A stretch of DNA of 64,000 nt from Adiantum capillus-veneris (GCA_014529385.2 CM043961.1:17712478-17776477), one strand, 5' to 3'. Counted from the first letter of the stretch, positions 30,950-43,602 are shown. Made by a program: numbers and translations. The notes: generated by a model not told the origin, from the letters alone.

Positions 30950-32190
30950 TTCAATTCAAATTGGGCTTGCAGGGCTTTCTATGTCAACAATCACAATGAG
31001 CAAAAAAGAGGCAAAGAGATGTTACTCATGGACTATAAACATCTAAAAAATTCTTGGTGGCAAAGAAATTCCCAATGTCTCTTCCAAAATATCCGATTAG
31101 AAGAATCAACAATGCGAATGTCTTATCAAAGGTTTATTTAAAAAGTGGATTTTAATTTTTGGTAGCTCAAAGTTTCACCTAAATGACATGTAGAAAACAA
31201 CATTTGTGGTACCTCAAGGTATGTTCCAATTGATATCCATGCCCATATGCCCATGGGTTTATTGATGCTCTGTAAGAATTCCAACTAAGGTTCAAAATGA
31301 TATTTGGCCCTATCAAAGATAGCTTTTTAGTATATCTAGATAACATCTTGCTATAATCCAAGAGTATGGAAATACATGTCATACATTTAAATGAATTTCA
31401 TAAGCAACTAATCAAAATAAAAAAGTTTTGTCCTATGCTAAATGTAGCTTTACAAAGGAAGAAGTTGGTTTCTTGGGGATAAAGATTTGCAATGTGGATG
31501 CATCAAACTCCAAGAGCATGTGCTAGCCAAGATTGCAAACTCCCTCAATCATTGAAGAATGTCATAGAGCTTCAATAATTTTTGGGATATTTCAATTGGA
31601 TAAATTGGAATATTCCCTACTTAGCGACTCTTACAAAAAGAATCACATAGCTTCTAGAGAAAAGTAGCTCAAAGAAATGGGATGCTTCTCACACTAAAAT
31701 TTTAGAGCTAATAAAGATGATCTATAATCAACTGCCCCTTCTCAAATTTCCTAGTGAGACATACATCTCATTTTCTATACAGATGCTTCTCTTGAAGCAT
31801 GGGGAGTAATTTTTTGTGAAGAAAGCACGGATAAAATATTAATGATGTGCAATATTTCTAGCAACACTTTTCTTAAAGAAAAATAGAATTATTATTCTGC
31901 TCAATAAGAAATATTGGCAACCAAACTAAGCATTGAGAAACTTTGGCTCTGTTTACTGGGAATCATTTCTATTCTTCAAATGGATCTTATTAATTTTTTT
32001 GGGTTTGTAACTTCTAAATATGCCCACAAAGATAAAAGTCTAATCCCATGGGCTTCTTGGTTTTCTTGTTGGGACTACACATATGAACATGTGAGGAATA
32101 TGGGTGGAGTGACACCATTTCTTAGCCAAGCAAGAAGAAACTTTAAAGTGACTTATGTCATGTGCCATGGATGTGCTAGGACTATCTGAC
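30950..32190 (+). pseudogene. Reverse transcriptase / RNase H relic, pararetrovirus-like
   Basis: Spread over several frames with stops. Fragments in order: KTTFVVPQGMFQ near 31,195, matching the K-T-AFVVPxG element of RT; VYLDN at about 31,330-31,344, where the catalytic YxDD is altered to YLDN; a thumb-like part with KKWDASHTKILELIKMI near 31,675; and an RNase H-like part containing EILATKLSIEKLW near 31,905 and ending near WASWFSCWDYTYEHV (about 32,060-32,090). The thumb and RNase H order and the W...DY...EHV end resemble plant Caulimoviridae and gypsy RT-RH. No integrase follows, which favours an endogenous pararetrovirus. A truncated gypsy element remains possible. It is non-functional as read. 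Confidence 0.55.
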
Positions 32191-32340
32191 TAGAAAAAAG
32201 CATGCACAATAAGATTCTCCACATACCAACACCTTTTGACCTATCCACTTTGAAAAGTTATATCCACTATTTTAAGTTGACATCCACTATCTTTCCCACC
32301 AAGGCATTAGCTTTCTTCTCAATCCACCATGCCTCTCTCT

Positions 32341-32350
32341 ATATAAACAA
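32341..32350 (+). promoter_or_regulatory. TATA-like box after the RT/RNase H relic
   Basis: CTCTATATAAACAAGG lies about 150 bp after the end of RNase H homology. Plant pararetroviruses place their main promoter after the RT gene, so this agrees with that reading, but the evidence is one motif. Confidence 0.3.
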
Positions 32351-32819
32351 GGCCATGCTACATTGTAAACCATCTCATGTGAAGTCTTTATATCTCATAT
32401 TGAAGCTTCTATCTCAATTTAAGTCTAGCCTCTTGTATACAACTGTATAGCAATCCTCTACAGACTCTTGTATTACATATATTCACTCTTTAACAATGTA
32501 ATATATATCTTTCAATGGGGTCAAATCTACCAAGTGCGTGTTGTGGCCATAGTGCCTTTTTTTCCCCTCTTTACCCCTGTCCTTCTCCCCATTTGCCGAG
32601 GTTTGGCAAGAAAATTCTTGACGGTTGCCCTTGACACTTGGACTCGTACAATGTGATCATGAGTTTTTATGGACGTTGTTCCCACAAACTTTGCTACCAT
32701 ATTTTCATTTGTAAAAAAATGAAAAATACTATAAAATATACAGTATAATATGAAGTCAAAAGACAAGACAAAACAATGCAATTTTATTTCTATTTACATC
32801 AAGGAGTGTTTTTCACTCT

Positions 32820-33444
32820 ATGCATTACATCAATTGGGGATGGGAGGAATGGTGGGTCTTATGCTAAGGGTTTTTACAAACTCTTCAAGTTTTATCACAT
32901 GTTGACCTATTCTTAGGGTGCATTGGGATAGGAATGACACAAGGTGCTTGCCTGCAAAGGCATACAAGGCAGCCTCATTATGCATTACTATACATTTGTT
33001 GGTGTTCTGAGTGAAGGAATTTTATCTAAGGATGACACTCAGCCTTGCACTTGCGTAGCTTCACACAACCATGTTTTGAGTACTCGGTGTGAACAACTCA
33101 AAAAATGAATGGTCCCAAGTGGCTCATGTAGTGCCACAGTGAACTATCCCTACCAGCACACACATTGCAAGAGCTTCCAATTTGCATAGCAAATTTGTTG
33201 ACATGGTATGCAATTTACAAAACATTTTAAAACTCTATTGCCTCTATTTGTAAGAAAAGCGTAGAGCATTGTTCAATATTTGCCTCGGTATCCTCATCCA
33301 TTTATTTCCTTGTAAGGTTGATTCTAGAACAATCGTCTCCACCCATTGGAATCAGTGGTTTGTGTGGGTGGAAAGTCTTTCAAACATACTCTATAAAAGG
33401 AAGCACAAGATCTGAGACATTGGTCTTTAAAATTGATTTCAAAT
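32820..33444 (-). mobile_element. X copy 3, internal fragment
   Basis: The minus strand aligns to the X left arm as found at about 22,620-23,230, including CCACACAAACCACTGAT, the intron region, and the exon with GRDSSLWHYM-type and YAFAGKH-type sequence. It abuts the left end of X copy 2 at 33,445. With the piece at 56,279-58,689 it forms one older minus-strand X copy split by copy 2. Confidence 0.7.
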
Positions 33445-34167
33445 CATCAAGAAGGTAATGGGGTCTAAGGGGGCCTCTTTATTTGCCATGGGATTAAAAA
33501 GGAGATTATAGAAGGGGCAAATGGGTGGTTTCCATGTGGACTAAAATGGTAGGTATGGCAAGGCCTAAAAGTAAGTGGTCAAACTTGTACTCTTTTATAA
33601 AATATAAAGAGAAAATCTCTTATAAATTCAAAAAACTAAACTTTTCTCTAAATAGTTGAGTAAAATCCAAACCTTTCTCTCTCCAGTGGCTGTCAGTTTC
33701 TCCAACCCTCTCTCCTAAAAGGAGGACCCTCCAAAAACATGTTGATCATTCCCTCCCTCCCTCTCTACTGTACCATCTCTCATTTCTCTTCAATTATGAC
33801 CTTGCAAGTTGCTTCTCTTTCCTTCCTTTCAATTTTCCTTCCCAAAAGCTCTACATAAGAATTTTGAACCTCCTTTCCCTCCTATTGCATTCTCCTCAAG
33901 TTGAAGTTCTCCATTTCTCCATGAGCCTCACTAAAAACCTCTACCTAAAGCTAAAGATTGTAGCATATCCTTCTACTAGATCATCCCTCTTTCTTTCCTC
34001 AATAGGTTTTTTGCTCCTTCTCCATTAAGCTCTCTAGAGAGTATCTACTTCCCTCTCAAGCTTTGCAACATAATCTTTCCCATTAAACCAACAAGAAGGT
34101 GGAGCATTATAGCAGTAACTAGAATCCTTTGTCTTTTTGTATCTTGCTCTTTATACAACTGAGAACA

Positions 34168-36960
34168 TGGATGTGAAATGTCTAATGATAAGTGTTTGTC
34201 TTGCAATTTGCGCCACTATTCCCCATGGCATCATCAGGTACTCGATGACCTAGAAATTTCATTGAATCCATTTCATGCATCAATGTACAAGATGACAGTT
34301 GATATTGGGTGACGATGGAGTTCAAACGAATGATGTGGGTTGACAATGCATCCTAGCTCAAGAGGTGCACACAAGGTCTCAAGGAGACACACGGCTTCTT
34401 GAGCATACCATTGGAAGGGAAGAATCATGGAGTTCAAGCAAACACAAGATAGCAAGAGTCTTGCAAAGGTGCAACATGGGTATGTTGATTCAACTGAAGC
34501 TAGAGACAACAATGGCTTAATCGAGGTTTCTTGCAAATTGTAATTTTTTACTCCTCTTTCAAGTTTTTAGGTTGCCATATTTGGTATTTTTTCCTTATAC
34601 GTTTCTTTTGATAATTGTAAGATTTCCATTGCTTGTTCATATTTGCATATGTTTTTCCATCCAATTTTGTAGAGTGGGAGCCAATGGAGTCCTTCACATT
34701 AATTTTTGAGGCCATCCGCATTGCGCTTGGCAAGTTTCTCTATGTTGGTTTTCCATCCTCTGAGCTTGCCTCATGTGACATTTTTTTTATAATCATACTT
34801 ATGTTACACCTAGGAGAAATGGGTATGGTAATCTTTCTCCAATTCAATTGCCAACCTTGCAGAGTTTGGAATGGCCTAAGCTAGACACTGCCTTGATCAC
34901 AGCAATCAAAAGGAGAATCGAGGTGGATGTGCAAGCAGCAATGAAGTGCTCCTATGGTTCCCACAAAGCCACGGTAACATGGTTTATGTCTCTTCATGTG
35001 TCTGTGTTTATCTTTCAACTTCAAAGTGTTCACAAGACACCAATAACGTGGACTGCAAGGGGAAAGTGTAATCAACAGATTCCTTGCAGCTAGATGGGAG
35101 ACTAAGGTGGTCAACCACCACAGAGATAGAATCAAGTGCTCTGTAGCTGCTGACAATGTGGTGTTCAGATACCATATTACAAAGCACAGTTTGTCAATGG
35201 TCTTTCCCTATAGAAGATGGAATCTTACGATGGGAGAATGGGAAGCCCTAGACTCTAATGTTGCTTCTAGAGAATCAGTTGACCTACAAATACACCTCCA
35301 CGACGATGCAATGCATGACATTGCAATGAATAATGACTGGCACTTTAATCACCATCCCAAGTATCTTAATCTCAAATATACCTTTCCCAAAAAATATCTC
35401 TTTGTAATCAATGAAAAGGTTGTTTGCTCTAGAAAAGAGAAGACATTTTTGTGTGAGAACATTATGTTTTCGTTATATATTTTTGTAAAATCTTGTAACT
35501 CATAGGGATTTTGCTCCCATTAACACATACAGTGTTTTGAATCTCGTTTCTGTACATACTTGTTTATTCTCAACTTGTTCAAGTTTTTGATTGAAACGTG
35601 CAATTTCTTTGATGTGGAGCACAAATGTTTTCAATGTTGGTATCTTTTAATGCTTTGTCATGTGATTTTGCTTAAAACTATAGTTTTAAGTTATTTTGAC
35701 GTTAATTTTAAGTGCTTTTTAAAAAGTGACTCTGGGTATATAAGTGACTTTCTAGGTTTTAAACTTCATTTCTCACATTCACAAAACTCTAGCTCTAAGC
35801 TCTCTTCACATCTTCCCACGAACGAACCCACTACTGATGCACTTCTCACACAATTAAAAAAGGTAGGACTTGCGGATCGAGCACATAAACTACTGAGTGT
35901 TCAAGTGGACAATTGACATGCAGGCCACTGCCAACCTTCATGCACAAGCATTCGGAAGCTTTCTTGGCTACATGGCGTAGGACATGGAAGAATATTCCAT
36001 AATCTTTGAGGGATCCGACATGGCGTGGTTGCAGTGGATTTCTTGAAGCATATCTATGCGGCTGACAAAGACTTCCGATTTTTCTTGTTGAGGTTTATTA
36101 AAGGCCTCACAAAATGGGACTACAGGATAGAGGATGAGGATGATCTCATGGATTTGGGCATGGGGTGCATAGGCTTGATGGCATGGATAGAGAAAATCAA
36201 ATGAAAAGGTCAACCAAAGACCATCTATGACCATTGTGGAGGAATCAAATGAATTTATCAAAGAGATTGATGAGCAAACTGAAGCATCTATGGCACTCAT
36301 CCTCTTGCAAGATCCCAACTCCACTATGGAGAAAGATCAGATGATAAAGGGAGATGAGGTGTTGGAGGAAGTTCAGATCTCCAAATTCTCACTTTGCATG
36401 CAGTGGTGGTGGATGATTGTCACTCTTTGTTCCTTGACAACAATACCAAAACATTAGGACTCAGAGAAGATGAGTCGCTCATAGTGCTTGCTATCTATGT
36501 GGGCATGAAGGATCCCAATGAAGAGAAGGATGAGGAAACTGAGGTAAACATATCTTAACATGGTCGATTGTCTATTGTTCCTTACAACAAGTGTTAAAGT
36601 TTTTTAAAATGCTTTGCGAATGGTATACCATGTTGATAAGTTTGCAATGCGTACTGGAGGTTCACGCAACGCACCCCTAGGTAGGGATAGCTCACTTTGG
36701 CACTATACCTGAGCCACCTGGGGCCATTGATTCTTAGAGTTTCTCACACAGAGTTCTCAAAGAATGGTTCTACGGAGTTTCTCAAGTGCAAAGCATTAAG
36801 TTTCATACTCGCTAAAGATTTCTAATCCTAAGTGCTTACAAATGTATATTGGTGGATAGAGAGGTGGCATTGTATGCCTTTACAGGCAAGCAGCTAGGCT
36901 GAGTCCTCTCCCACTGCGTCTTGAGCCTAGGTCAAGTTAGCCATTCGCTTGTAGTAAAAA
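34168..36960 (+). pseudogene. X copy 2 left-arm gene relic
   Basis: Same order as copy 1: 34,280-34,470 (matching the QLKRCTQGLKE segment), 34,860-34,970, 35,107-35,505 (FRYHITKHSLSMVFPYRRWN), 35,820-36,080 (TNLHAQAFGSFLGYM-type sequence) and 36,227-36,457 (acidic), then the GRDSSLWHY exon at about 36,680. Splice acceptors intact in copy 1 are lost here: CAG is CAA at the first intron and CGA before the last exon. Frameshifts and stops make it non-coding. Confidence 0.55.
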
Positions 36961-37271
36961 TAATTGATCATGATGTAATATCCAAATCAATATAACGATT
37001 TTTTTTGTTAACAATTTGTATTAGCATTTTATACTTGTTTTTTTTATGATTCATATTGTCCAATAAATTTCATTTCTGCAATATGTGCACATTACCTTGA
37101 GCATGCAGTGACCCGTCGACTAGGGGGAACATCTCGGTGATTTCTTTTATGAAACCGAGGGATGCAAGGGGCGTAGAACGGCGGCGCCTATCGGGGTCGG
37201 GCGGGACCAAAAAAATCCTTTTGCACCACAATGCACAGGAGGAAGATATGTCAGCCCCCCTCGTCACCCGA

Positions 37272-38055
37272 TGTCGAGGATACTGGGTTCGCAAGGTGAG
37301 CCAGCACTAGGCTGCTCGCTATGGGAAAAAGGAGAGACAAGATGCATGACACAAAGCAAAAGACTCCTACGACACTATAAATGCTTAGAATTGACAACAT
37401 GAATGCTTTAAGTTGCTAATGATTAGCCAAAGTGGAATTTGATTACAATTGTTTGTCGTTAATGGCACTGATAGAGTTAAGGGAGTTTAATGCTCTAAAA
37501 TTTGACCAAGACTTCAAATTTTCCACTTATGCCTGCCATTAGCGCTTTTTGAAGCTAATTAGGAAGGAAGTATATGGAAAATATTCCCTCTCTCATGCCT
37601 TTGTATCTCCCAAGTACGGTAGAGAGAGGTTATCCTCTCTCCTTCTTGCCTTACTACTCCTTTGCTTGCTTCCAAATTACAATTCCTATCATTAATAGCA
37701 CTACCAAAGAAAATCTCAATCTTATGAAGCTTAATCCTCACAAGTTCGACCAAGAGTATTGATATCCTGCTTATGCATGCAATTAGAGCTTAAAACTGGC
37801 TATAAAGATGCATGTTGCCCTCAACTCTCCTAATCTCCTTCCCTTGCCAACCTTCTTCTTCCGCTTCAATCTCCTCCTTTGCCAAAGTCGATTCTAAGAG
37901 AGATAGCTATAGACTCATGCTTTACTTAATTGGATGACCTTGTTATCTTGCTTCATGCCATTCATGATAATGTAGGGCGAGAGAGATCAAGCCTCTCAAC
38001 TTGCGGAGGTTGAGTGAGAAAGCAAGAGAGCCCTCTCATGAGCTCAAGACCCCCA
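37272..38055 (-). repeat. 3' LTR of gypsy B
   Basis: 784 bp. On the minus strand it starts TGGGGGTCTTGAGC and ends CCTCGACA. It aligns along its length with 54,076-54,861, with clear divergence indicating age. Confidence 0.75.
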
Positions 38056-38056
38056 T

Positions 38057-38091
38057 TGTTTCCTTTTCTTCCCTCCCCCTTCGCTTCGACT
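38057..38091 (-). other. Polypurine tract of gypsy B
   Basis: The minus strand is almost pure purine (GAAGGGGGAGGGAAGAAAAG) immediately before the 3' LTR, supporting the LTR boundary at 38,055. Confidence 0.65.
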
Positions 38092-38135
38092 CTTTTGATG
38101 CCTTCTCTCTCTTCATTAATCCTTTGTTCACCAAG

Positions 38136-38137
<2 letters not shown>

Positions 38138-38190
<53 letters not shown>
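38138..38190. repeat. (GA)n microsatellite
   Basis: Long GA run just inside the gypsy B 3' end. A second GA run lies at 38,457-38,502. Confidence 0.9.
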
Positions 38191-38192
<2 letters not shown>

Positions 38193-38454
38193 AAACACAA
38201 ATGTCTATTAAACACTTCCACCATGCTGCTACCATAGGATGGATGTTAAAACCAATATGAAGTGCCAAAAATTTTGCATTTTTTGATACTAGATCTTTTG
38301 TTGGAAACACATTGCCTTGGAAAACCCTTAGAATGAGGTTGATGGAGGATTATTTGTCTTTTCCAGTACATCAACAAGCCCTTATGAAGGAGCATATCAT
38401 GCTCATTCATGATGTAAAAAAAGTGTAAAACGATAATATGAAGAGAATTCCCAA

Positions 38455-38507
<53 letters not shown>

Positions 38508-38674
38508 TTGATGCCAACTTTCCTCCTCCCTTGTCCTTCTTCTTCTGCTTACAACGCTTGCCTCTCTTGCTCACCGAGGTCGAGAGAGATATTGTGAGAG
38601 AGAGGTCTTGTGAGATTGCCCGTGCTCTTGAGCTCCTTCTTTCCCCAGGGCTCCCTTCACTCCCCTATGTTCAC

Positions 38675-38901
38675 TGTTACCATATACATGTGGTAGTGAT
38701 GTGTGTGAACACACTAGGACCGCCGGGGCATTTTTTCCCTCTTTAGGAGGTTTTTTCCCCCGAGCATTGTATATACGCCCATCACTCTAGGGCTATCTAT
38801 CTTTCCATTGCATACTAAGTAACACACTCTCTATTCTGTGCCTTGAGCTTCCATCATCTCCTCCAAGATGTGTGCATTTCTCTGCAACCCTAATTCCAAA
38901 A
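38675..38901 (+). repeat. 5' LTR of copia A
   Basis: Starts TGTTACCATATACATG and ends TAATTCCAAAA. The terminal CA is mutated to AA compared with the 3' LTR. Confidence 0.9.
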
Positions 38902-38903
38902 AT

Positions 38904-38915
38904 TGGTATCAGAGT
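38904..38915 (+). other. Primer binding site of copia A (initiator-Met tRNA)
   Basis: TGGTATCAGAGT begins two bases after the LTR and differs at the last base from the standard plant copia site. Confidence 0.85.
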
Positions 38916-39261
38916 AGGTTGCGTCCTCTCGGGCTCAGTGGCCAGCAGCTCCAATACACGCCTGCTCACTTTCTCCAATTTCAGTGAGCTTTGGTGAGCG
39001 TTCGCTTGTCGACAAATCTTTGGGTAAGCTCGTAGAGCTTAATCTGCTTAGATTTTTTATTCGAGCTCATTTCGTCCTCCGTTTCCACTACAGGCAAGTC
39101 TGCACAAGCAATTTTGTCATTTTGTGTAGAATTTTTGTCAGTGTGTTTTTTGCATAACAGGTGCCTTATAGTCTTCTACTGTTTGTGCTATATATCACGT
39201 GTTGTTCCCACTCCATTTCTCCTATTTTCGGGCAGTTTTCACATCAAGTGCAGCATTTACC

Positions 39262-41172
39262 ATGGCTGACAACAACAACACAGATGTGTTCAAGATGTTT
39301 GTTGTTGAGGATAGGTTGGATGGGGACAATTACCCTATGTGGGCTTATATGATGCAACACGTTCTTGTGTCAAAGGGCGTCTCGAATATTGTGCAGGCCA
39401 TTGATGTACATCCTGTCTCTGAGGATGTAGGCGATGTTGAGGATGTTGCAGGTCTTGCTGCAAGGATTGCTGCTATTAGAGTTGTTTTGCCCACGGTAGA
39501 ACAAGCTCGTTGGGATGTAAAGGATGCACAGGCTCATGCATTGATTGCGTTGTCTGTGAAGCATACCATTGTACCTCACATCCGTTCAGCAAAATCTACA
39601 AAACAGGCTTGGGACATATTGGCTGTTCTTTATGAAAGTTGCAATGAGGATAAAATTCCTTTGCTGTGTAAAGAGCTAGAGTCGAAGATTCTGCATGAGG
39701 AAGATGATATGGACACTTTCCTTGCTAGTGTCAAGGATATCAATGAGCAACTTATTTCTGCAGGTGAAGTCATTTCAGACAGTTCCCTTGTGCAGACTGT
39801 TCTTGATGCCTTACCAAATTCTTACCAGACTTTTGTTAGTACTTGGAGACTTATGATCCAAGGAAATCCAGAAGTTGTCAAGTTTGATGCATTATGCACA
39901 TTGCTGTTGCAAGAGTCCCTTTCCAGAAAAAATAGGACTAGACAGCGTGCAATTGAACAGGCTTTTATTGCTTCTCAAAGAAAGGGTGGTAACAGCAATA
40001 CCGCCACTTCTTATGGTTCAGCTGCGAGTGGCAAAACTTATGTTCCCAATGCTTCTGCTAGCAACACTTCGTCTAGCAATTCTGGTGATAAGGGCAAAAA
40101 GAAGATGCATTGCCATTATTGTAAATCTAATGATCACTTGATCAAGTCGTGTCCTAAGTTGAAGGCCAAAGAGGCTAAGAAGAAAGAGGGTGGTTCCACT
40201 GCAAATGCTGGTTCCACTACAAATGCAGCCATTGCTGAGTCTTCTATGAAAGGAGACTGTGTTGCTGATATTGATGCAGAATGGGATTTTAGCGCAGAGT
40301 GCACTTACAATCCTGTTGTCCATGATGCATGCTTGTCAGTTCCTGCAGATTCACATGTGTGGTATTTTGACAGTGGTGCTACAAAGCACATTACCTCGCA
40401 TCGTGAATTGTTCACCTCTCTCGAGTCTGTCCCTCATGGGAATTCAGTCACTTGTGCCAACAATGCCTCTTATCCGGTTCAGGGAGTTGGAAAGATTGTG
40501 CTTACTACTGCAAATGGCAGTTCCTTCACACTTGTTGATACACTTTATGTACCTGGGATCAAGAAGAATCTCTTGTCTATATCTGCCCTTGCTAGACTTG
40601 GACTTGTAGTCAAATTTGTGGATGACAGATGTACAGTTCATGATCTCAGTTTTGGTGATGAAATTGTTGCATCTAGCCTTTTGTGCCGTGGGCTGTATAA
40701 TCTCATTTTCTATGACCAATGTGGACAAAATTTTGCAAATGTTGTTGCAGATTCATGGGCTATTTCAGATGCAAAACTTTGGCATGCACGTTTTGGTCAT
40801 CTGAATTTTGCTAGTGTGCTGCGTTTGCAAAAATCTGATATGATTGCTTCTTTGCTGCCTCTTGAAGCACCTGTCAAACATGTTTGTGAAGGCTGTATTT
40901 TGGGTAAGATGCAGCATTCTAAGTTTCCAAAGGATGGTTCAGTTTGGGCCACATGCCGGTTGCAGCTTGTGCATAGTGATGTTTATGGGCCCATGCAAAC
41001 TCCTTCCTTGGGCAATTACCTTTACTTTGTGACTTTCATTGATGATTACTCCAAGCATGCATGGGTATTTCTGCTTAAAGCGAAGTCCGAAGTTTTTATG
41101 TGCTTCAAAAAATTTCTGGCTATGCCTGAAAATGTCTCGAAATGTACTATGGGCACCCTCCGTTCTGATTGA
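39262..41172 (+). CDS. Copia A gag-protease-integrase N-terminal part
   Basis: The start at ATG 39,262 (MADNNNTDVFKMFVVEDRLD) is preferred to upstream alternatives because it opens the conserved gag (GDNYPMWAYMM). Order: UBN2-type gag; zinc knuckle CHYCKSNDHLIKSC (CX2CX4HX4C, about residue 280); retropepsin VWYFDSGATKHITS (about residue 370); pre-integrase HARFGHLN with CEGC zinc binding; integrase core first Asp in VHSDVYGP. The frame stops at TGA 41,170-41,172 inside the integrase core, at the second Asp motif (LRSD then stop), so the product would lack the rest of pol. C to T change of an Arg codon is the likely cause. Confidence 0.88.
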   Translation: MADNNNTDVFKMFVVEDRLDGDNYPMWAYMMQHVLVSKGVSNIVQAIDVHPVSEDVGDVEDVAGLAARIAAIRVVLPTVEQARWDVKDAQAHALIALSVKHTIVPHIRSAKSTKQAWDILAVLYESCNEDKIPLLCKELESKILHEEDDMDTFLASVKDINEQLISAGEVISDSSLVQTVLDALPNSYQTFVSTWRLMIQGNPEVVKFDALCTLLLQESLSRKNRTRQRAIEQAFIASQRKGGNSNTATSYGSAASGKTYVPNASASNTSSSNSGDKGKKKMHCHYCKSNDHLIKSCPKLKAKEAKKKEGGSTANAGSTTNAAIAESSMKGDCVADIDAEWDFSAECTYNPVVHDACLSVPADSHVWYFDSGATKHITSHRELFTSLESVPHGNSVTCANNASYPVQGVGKIVLTTANGSSFTLVDTLYVPGIKKNLLSISALARLGLVVKFVDDRCTVHDLSFGDEIVASSLLCRGLYNLIFYDQCGQNFANVVADSWAISDAKLWHARFGHLNFASVLRLQKSDMIASLLPLEAPVKHVCEGCILGKMQHSKFPKDGSVWATCRLQLVHSDVYGPMQTPSLGNYLYFVTFIDDYSKHAWVFLLKAKSEVFMCFKKFLAMPENVSKCTMGTLRSD

Positions 41173-43540
41173 GGGGGGGAGTATATGTCTCATGAATTCA
41201 ATGCATTTATGGCTAGTCGTGGGATAAAACACCAATGTACAGTGCCTTATACACCTAGCAAAATGGTGATGCTAAGAGGAAAAACAAGTCACTTACGGAA
41301 ATGGCACGATGTATGGTCAAAAGTCAAGCTTTGTTGCATTCTTTTTAGCTTGAGGCCATCATGTGTGCCACTTATGTACTAAACAGGTGTCCTATAAAAG
41401 CTTTGTAGTCTATTACTCCATATGAAGCATGGCATGATACAAAGCCTTCTATTGAGCACATGCATGTTTTTGGTTGTTTGTCATATGCTTTGGTGCCACA
41501 AACACAGCGCAGAAAATTGGATGATAAGGCTGTCAAATGTATTTTTGTTGGTTATAGTGCTGAAAGCAAAGGTTACAGGTTGTATCATCCGCAAACAAAA
41601 CGTATTCTAGTTTCACGGGATATAGTGTTTGTGGAAGATTCTGTTCAACCGTTGATGTCATGTACTAGAGACAGTAATGTAAGCTCACGGGACATTTATG
41701 ACACTTTGTTGCCTCTTTTCAGTGGTGGAAATACAAATGTAAGTTCCAATGAGGCAAATGTATAGCCTATGGGGGTTTCTAAAAATGTTATAGATCAGCC
41801 TATTACTGATGCAGATGTACTGGATGTGGAAAGGACTGAAAATGAGCAGGCTAGAGGAATGCCAAAATGGCTGGTGCACACTTTGTGTGATAGTAAATTG
41901 GATGCACCTTTGTCTAGTCGTACTCGTTCAGGCTCTCGCCATGCATCTTATGCATCATATTGTTATGCTTTGGCTGTGTCTAGCTTACATGATGTTGAGG
42001 AGCCTCTTTCTTTTGATGAAGCACAAAATTCAAAAAATTGGATGGCTGCCATACAATCAGAATATGATGCACTTATAGAAAATGACACATGGACTTAATG
42101 TAATTTGCCTCTTGCAAAAAAGGCCATTGGTACAAATTGGGTTTACAAGTTGAAACGCAAGCCGGATGGTGAGATCGATCGCCATAAGGCTGGACTTGTT
42201 GCAAAGGGTTATGCACAGCAAAAAGGCATAGATTATGAAGAGACCTTTGCTCCCACTTGTCGTATGACTACTGTGCGTTTTCTATGTGCATTGGTAGCTC
42301 ATTTTGGTTGGGATGTACATCAATCAGACATTTTTACTGCTTTCTTGAATGGTGACATATTTGAGGAAGTTTATGTAACGCAACCTCGCGGTTTTGTAAT
42401 AAAAGGACAAGAGGACAAAGTGTGCAGATGTAAGAAGGCTTTGTATGGGTCGAAGCAATCTCCTCGTGCTTGGTATGAGAAAGCTGACACTCATTTGGTC
42501 AAATGAGGCTTTCGTAACAGTCCAACAGAAAGCACATTGTATGTAAAGCGTGAGGATGATGTACTTCTCATTGTGGTTCTTTATGTCGATGATTTGCTGA
42601 TCACTGGACCAAATGAGAGACATATTGCTAAATTTAAGTCTGATTTGAATGCTACTTTCAAGATGAAAAATTTGGGGCTGTTGCTTCATTACTTGGGTAT
42701 ACAGTTCAAGCAGTGTGATGGTGGTATTGCCTTGTGTCACAAAAGTTACATAGAGACATTGCTATGTAAGTTTGGACTTGAGGATTGCAAACCTATTGCC
42801 ACTCCCATGGAAACAAGTTTGAAGTTGAGTCTACATGATGGTGGCGATCCTGCTGATGTCACTCTTTATCAAACTACTCTTGGTTGCCTCATTTATGTAT
42901 GCAACACGAGGCCGGATATTCAGTTTGCAGTCTCACAGGTCAGCAAGTTTATGGATAGCCCAGGGTCTAAGCATTGGCAGGCTGTCAAGAGGATTTTCCA
43001 CTACCTTAGTGGCACTTTACATCTTGGCTTGTTTTATCCCAAGGGGGGATCATTGCCGCTAGACTAACATGCTTTTTTGGACTCAGATTGGGCTGGTTGT
43101 TTTGACACACGAGTGTCCACAAGTGGTTTTTGTTTCATGCTTGGCAGTTCACGTATATCATGGTTGAGCAAGAAGCAACCTACTATGGCTACTTCGAGTT
43201 GTGAGGCTGAGTACACGGCAGTCTTCATAGCTATGGTTGAGTGTGTATGGCTCAGACGCCTTATGGCTGATTTGGGTGTTGGACAGGACACTGCCAACAC
43301 TATCTACACTGACAGTCAGAGCGCATTGGAAGTTGTGAGGAACCCATTTTTTCAGCTCTCACAAAGCACATTGAGGTGAATTATCACTATGTCAGGGAGA
43401 GGCTCTCAACAAGAGAGATCAGTTTGGCTTATGTGCCAACACAGGACAACCTTGCAGATCTTTTCACAAAGGCATTGTCTCTAGAGAAGCTTGAATCTTT
43501 CCGCAAAGCTTTGGGCTTACTCCCCTTTGTGGACTGATCA
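41173..43540 (+). pseudogene. Copia A integrase C-terminus, reverse transcriptase and RNase H relic
   Basis: Continues pol across several frames. Integrase C-terminal part and FVGYSAESKGYRLYHP at 41,460-41,765. RT from 42,105 (KKAIGTNWVYKLKRKPDGE), with DIFTAFLNGDIFEEVYV and the catalytic LYVDDLL at 42,582-42,593. RNase H from 43,077 (DSDWAGCFDTRVSTSGF, SSCEAEYTAV, TDSQSALEV). The end ADLFTKAL at about 43,460 is reached in another frame. Stops at about 41,382, 41,408, 41,763, 42,096, 42,504 and 43,065, and frameshifts near 41,265 and 43,350, disable it. Confidence 0.85.
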
Positions 43541-43602
43541 TGTCCTCAGGGCATGGCACTTCCCTTTACTCATGTGCTAGCTCTTGTTCACCGCATCACT
43601 CC

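Noticed and set aside
32527-32781. Basic minus-strand frame with Arg/Lys-rich C-terminus
   Set aside because: Short, no homologue recognised and no conserved counterpart in other X copies. Its basic tail comes from a pyrimidine-rich plus strand.
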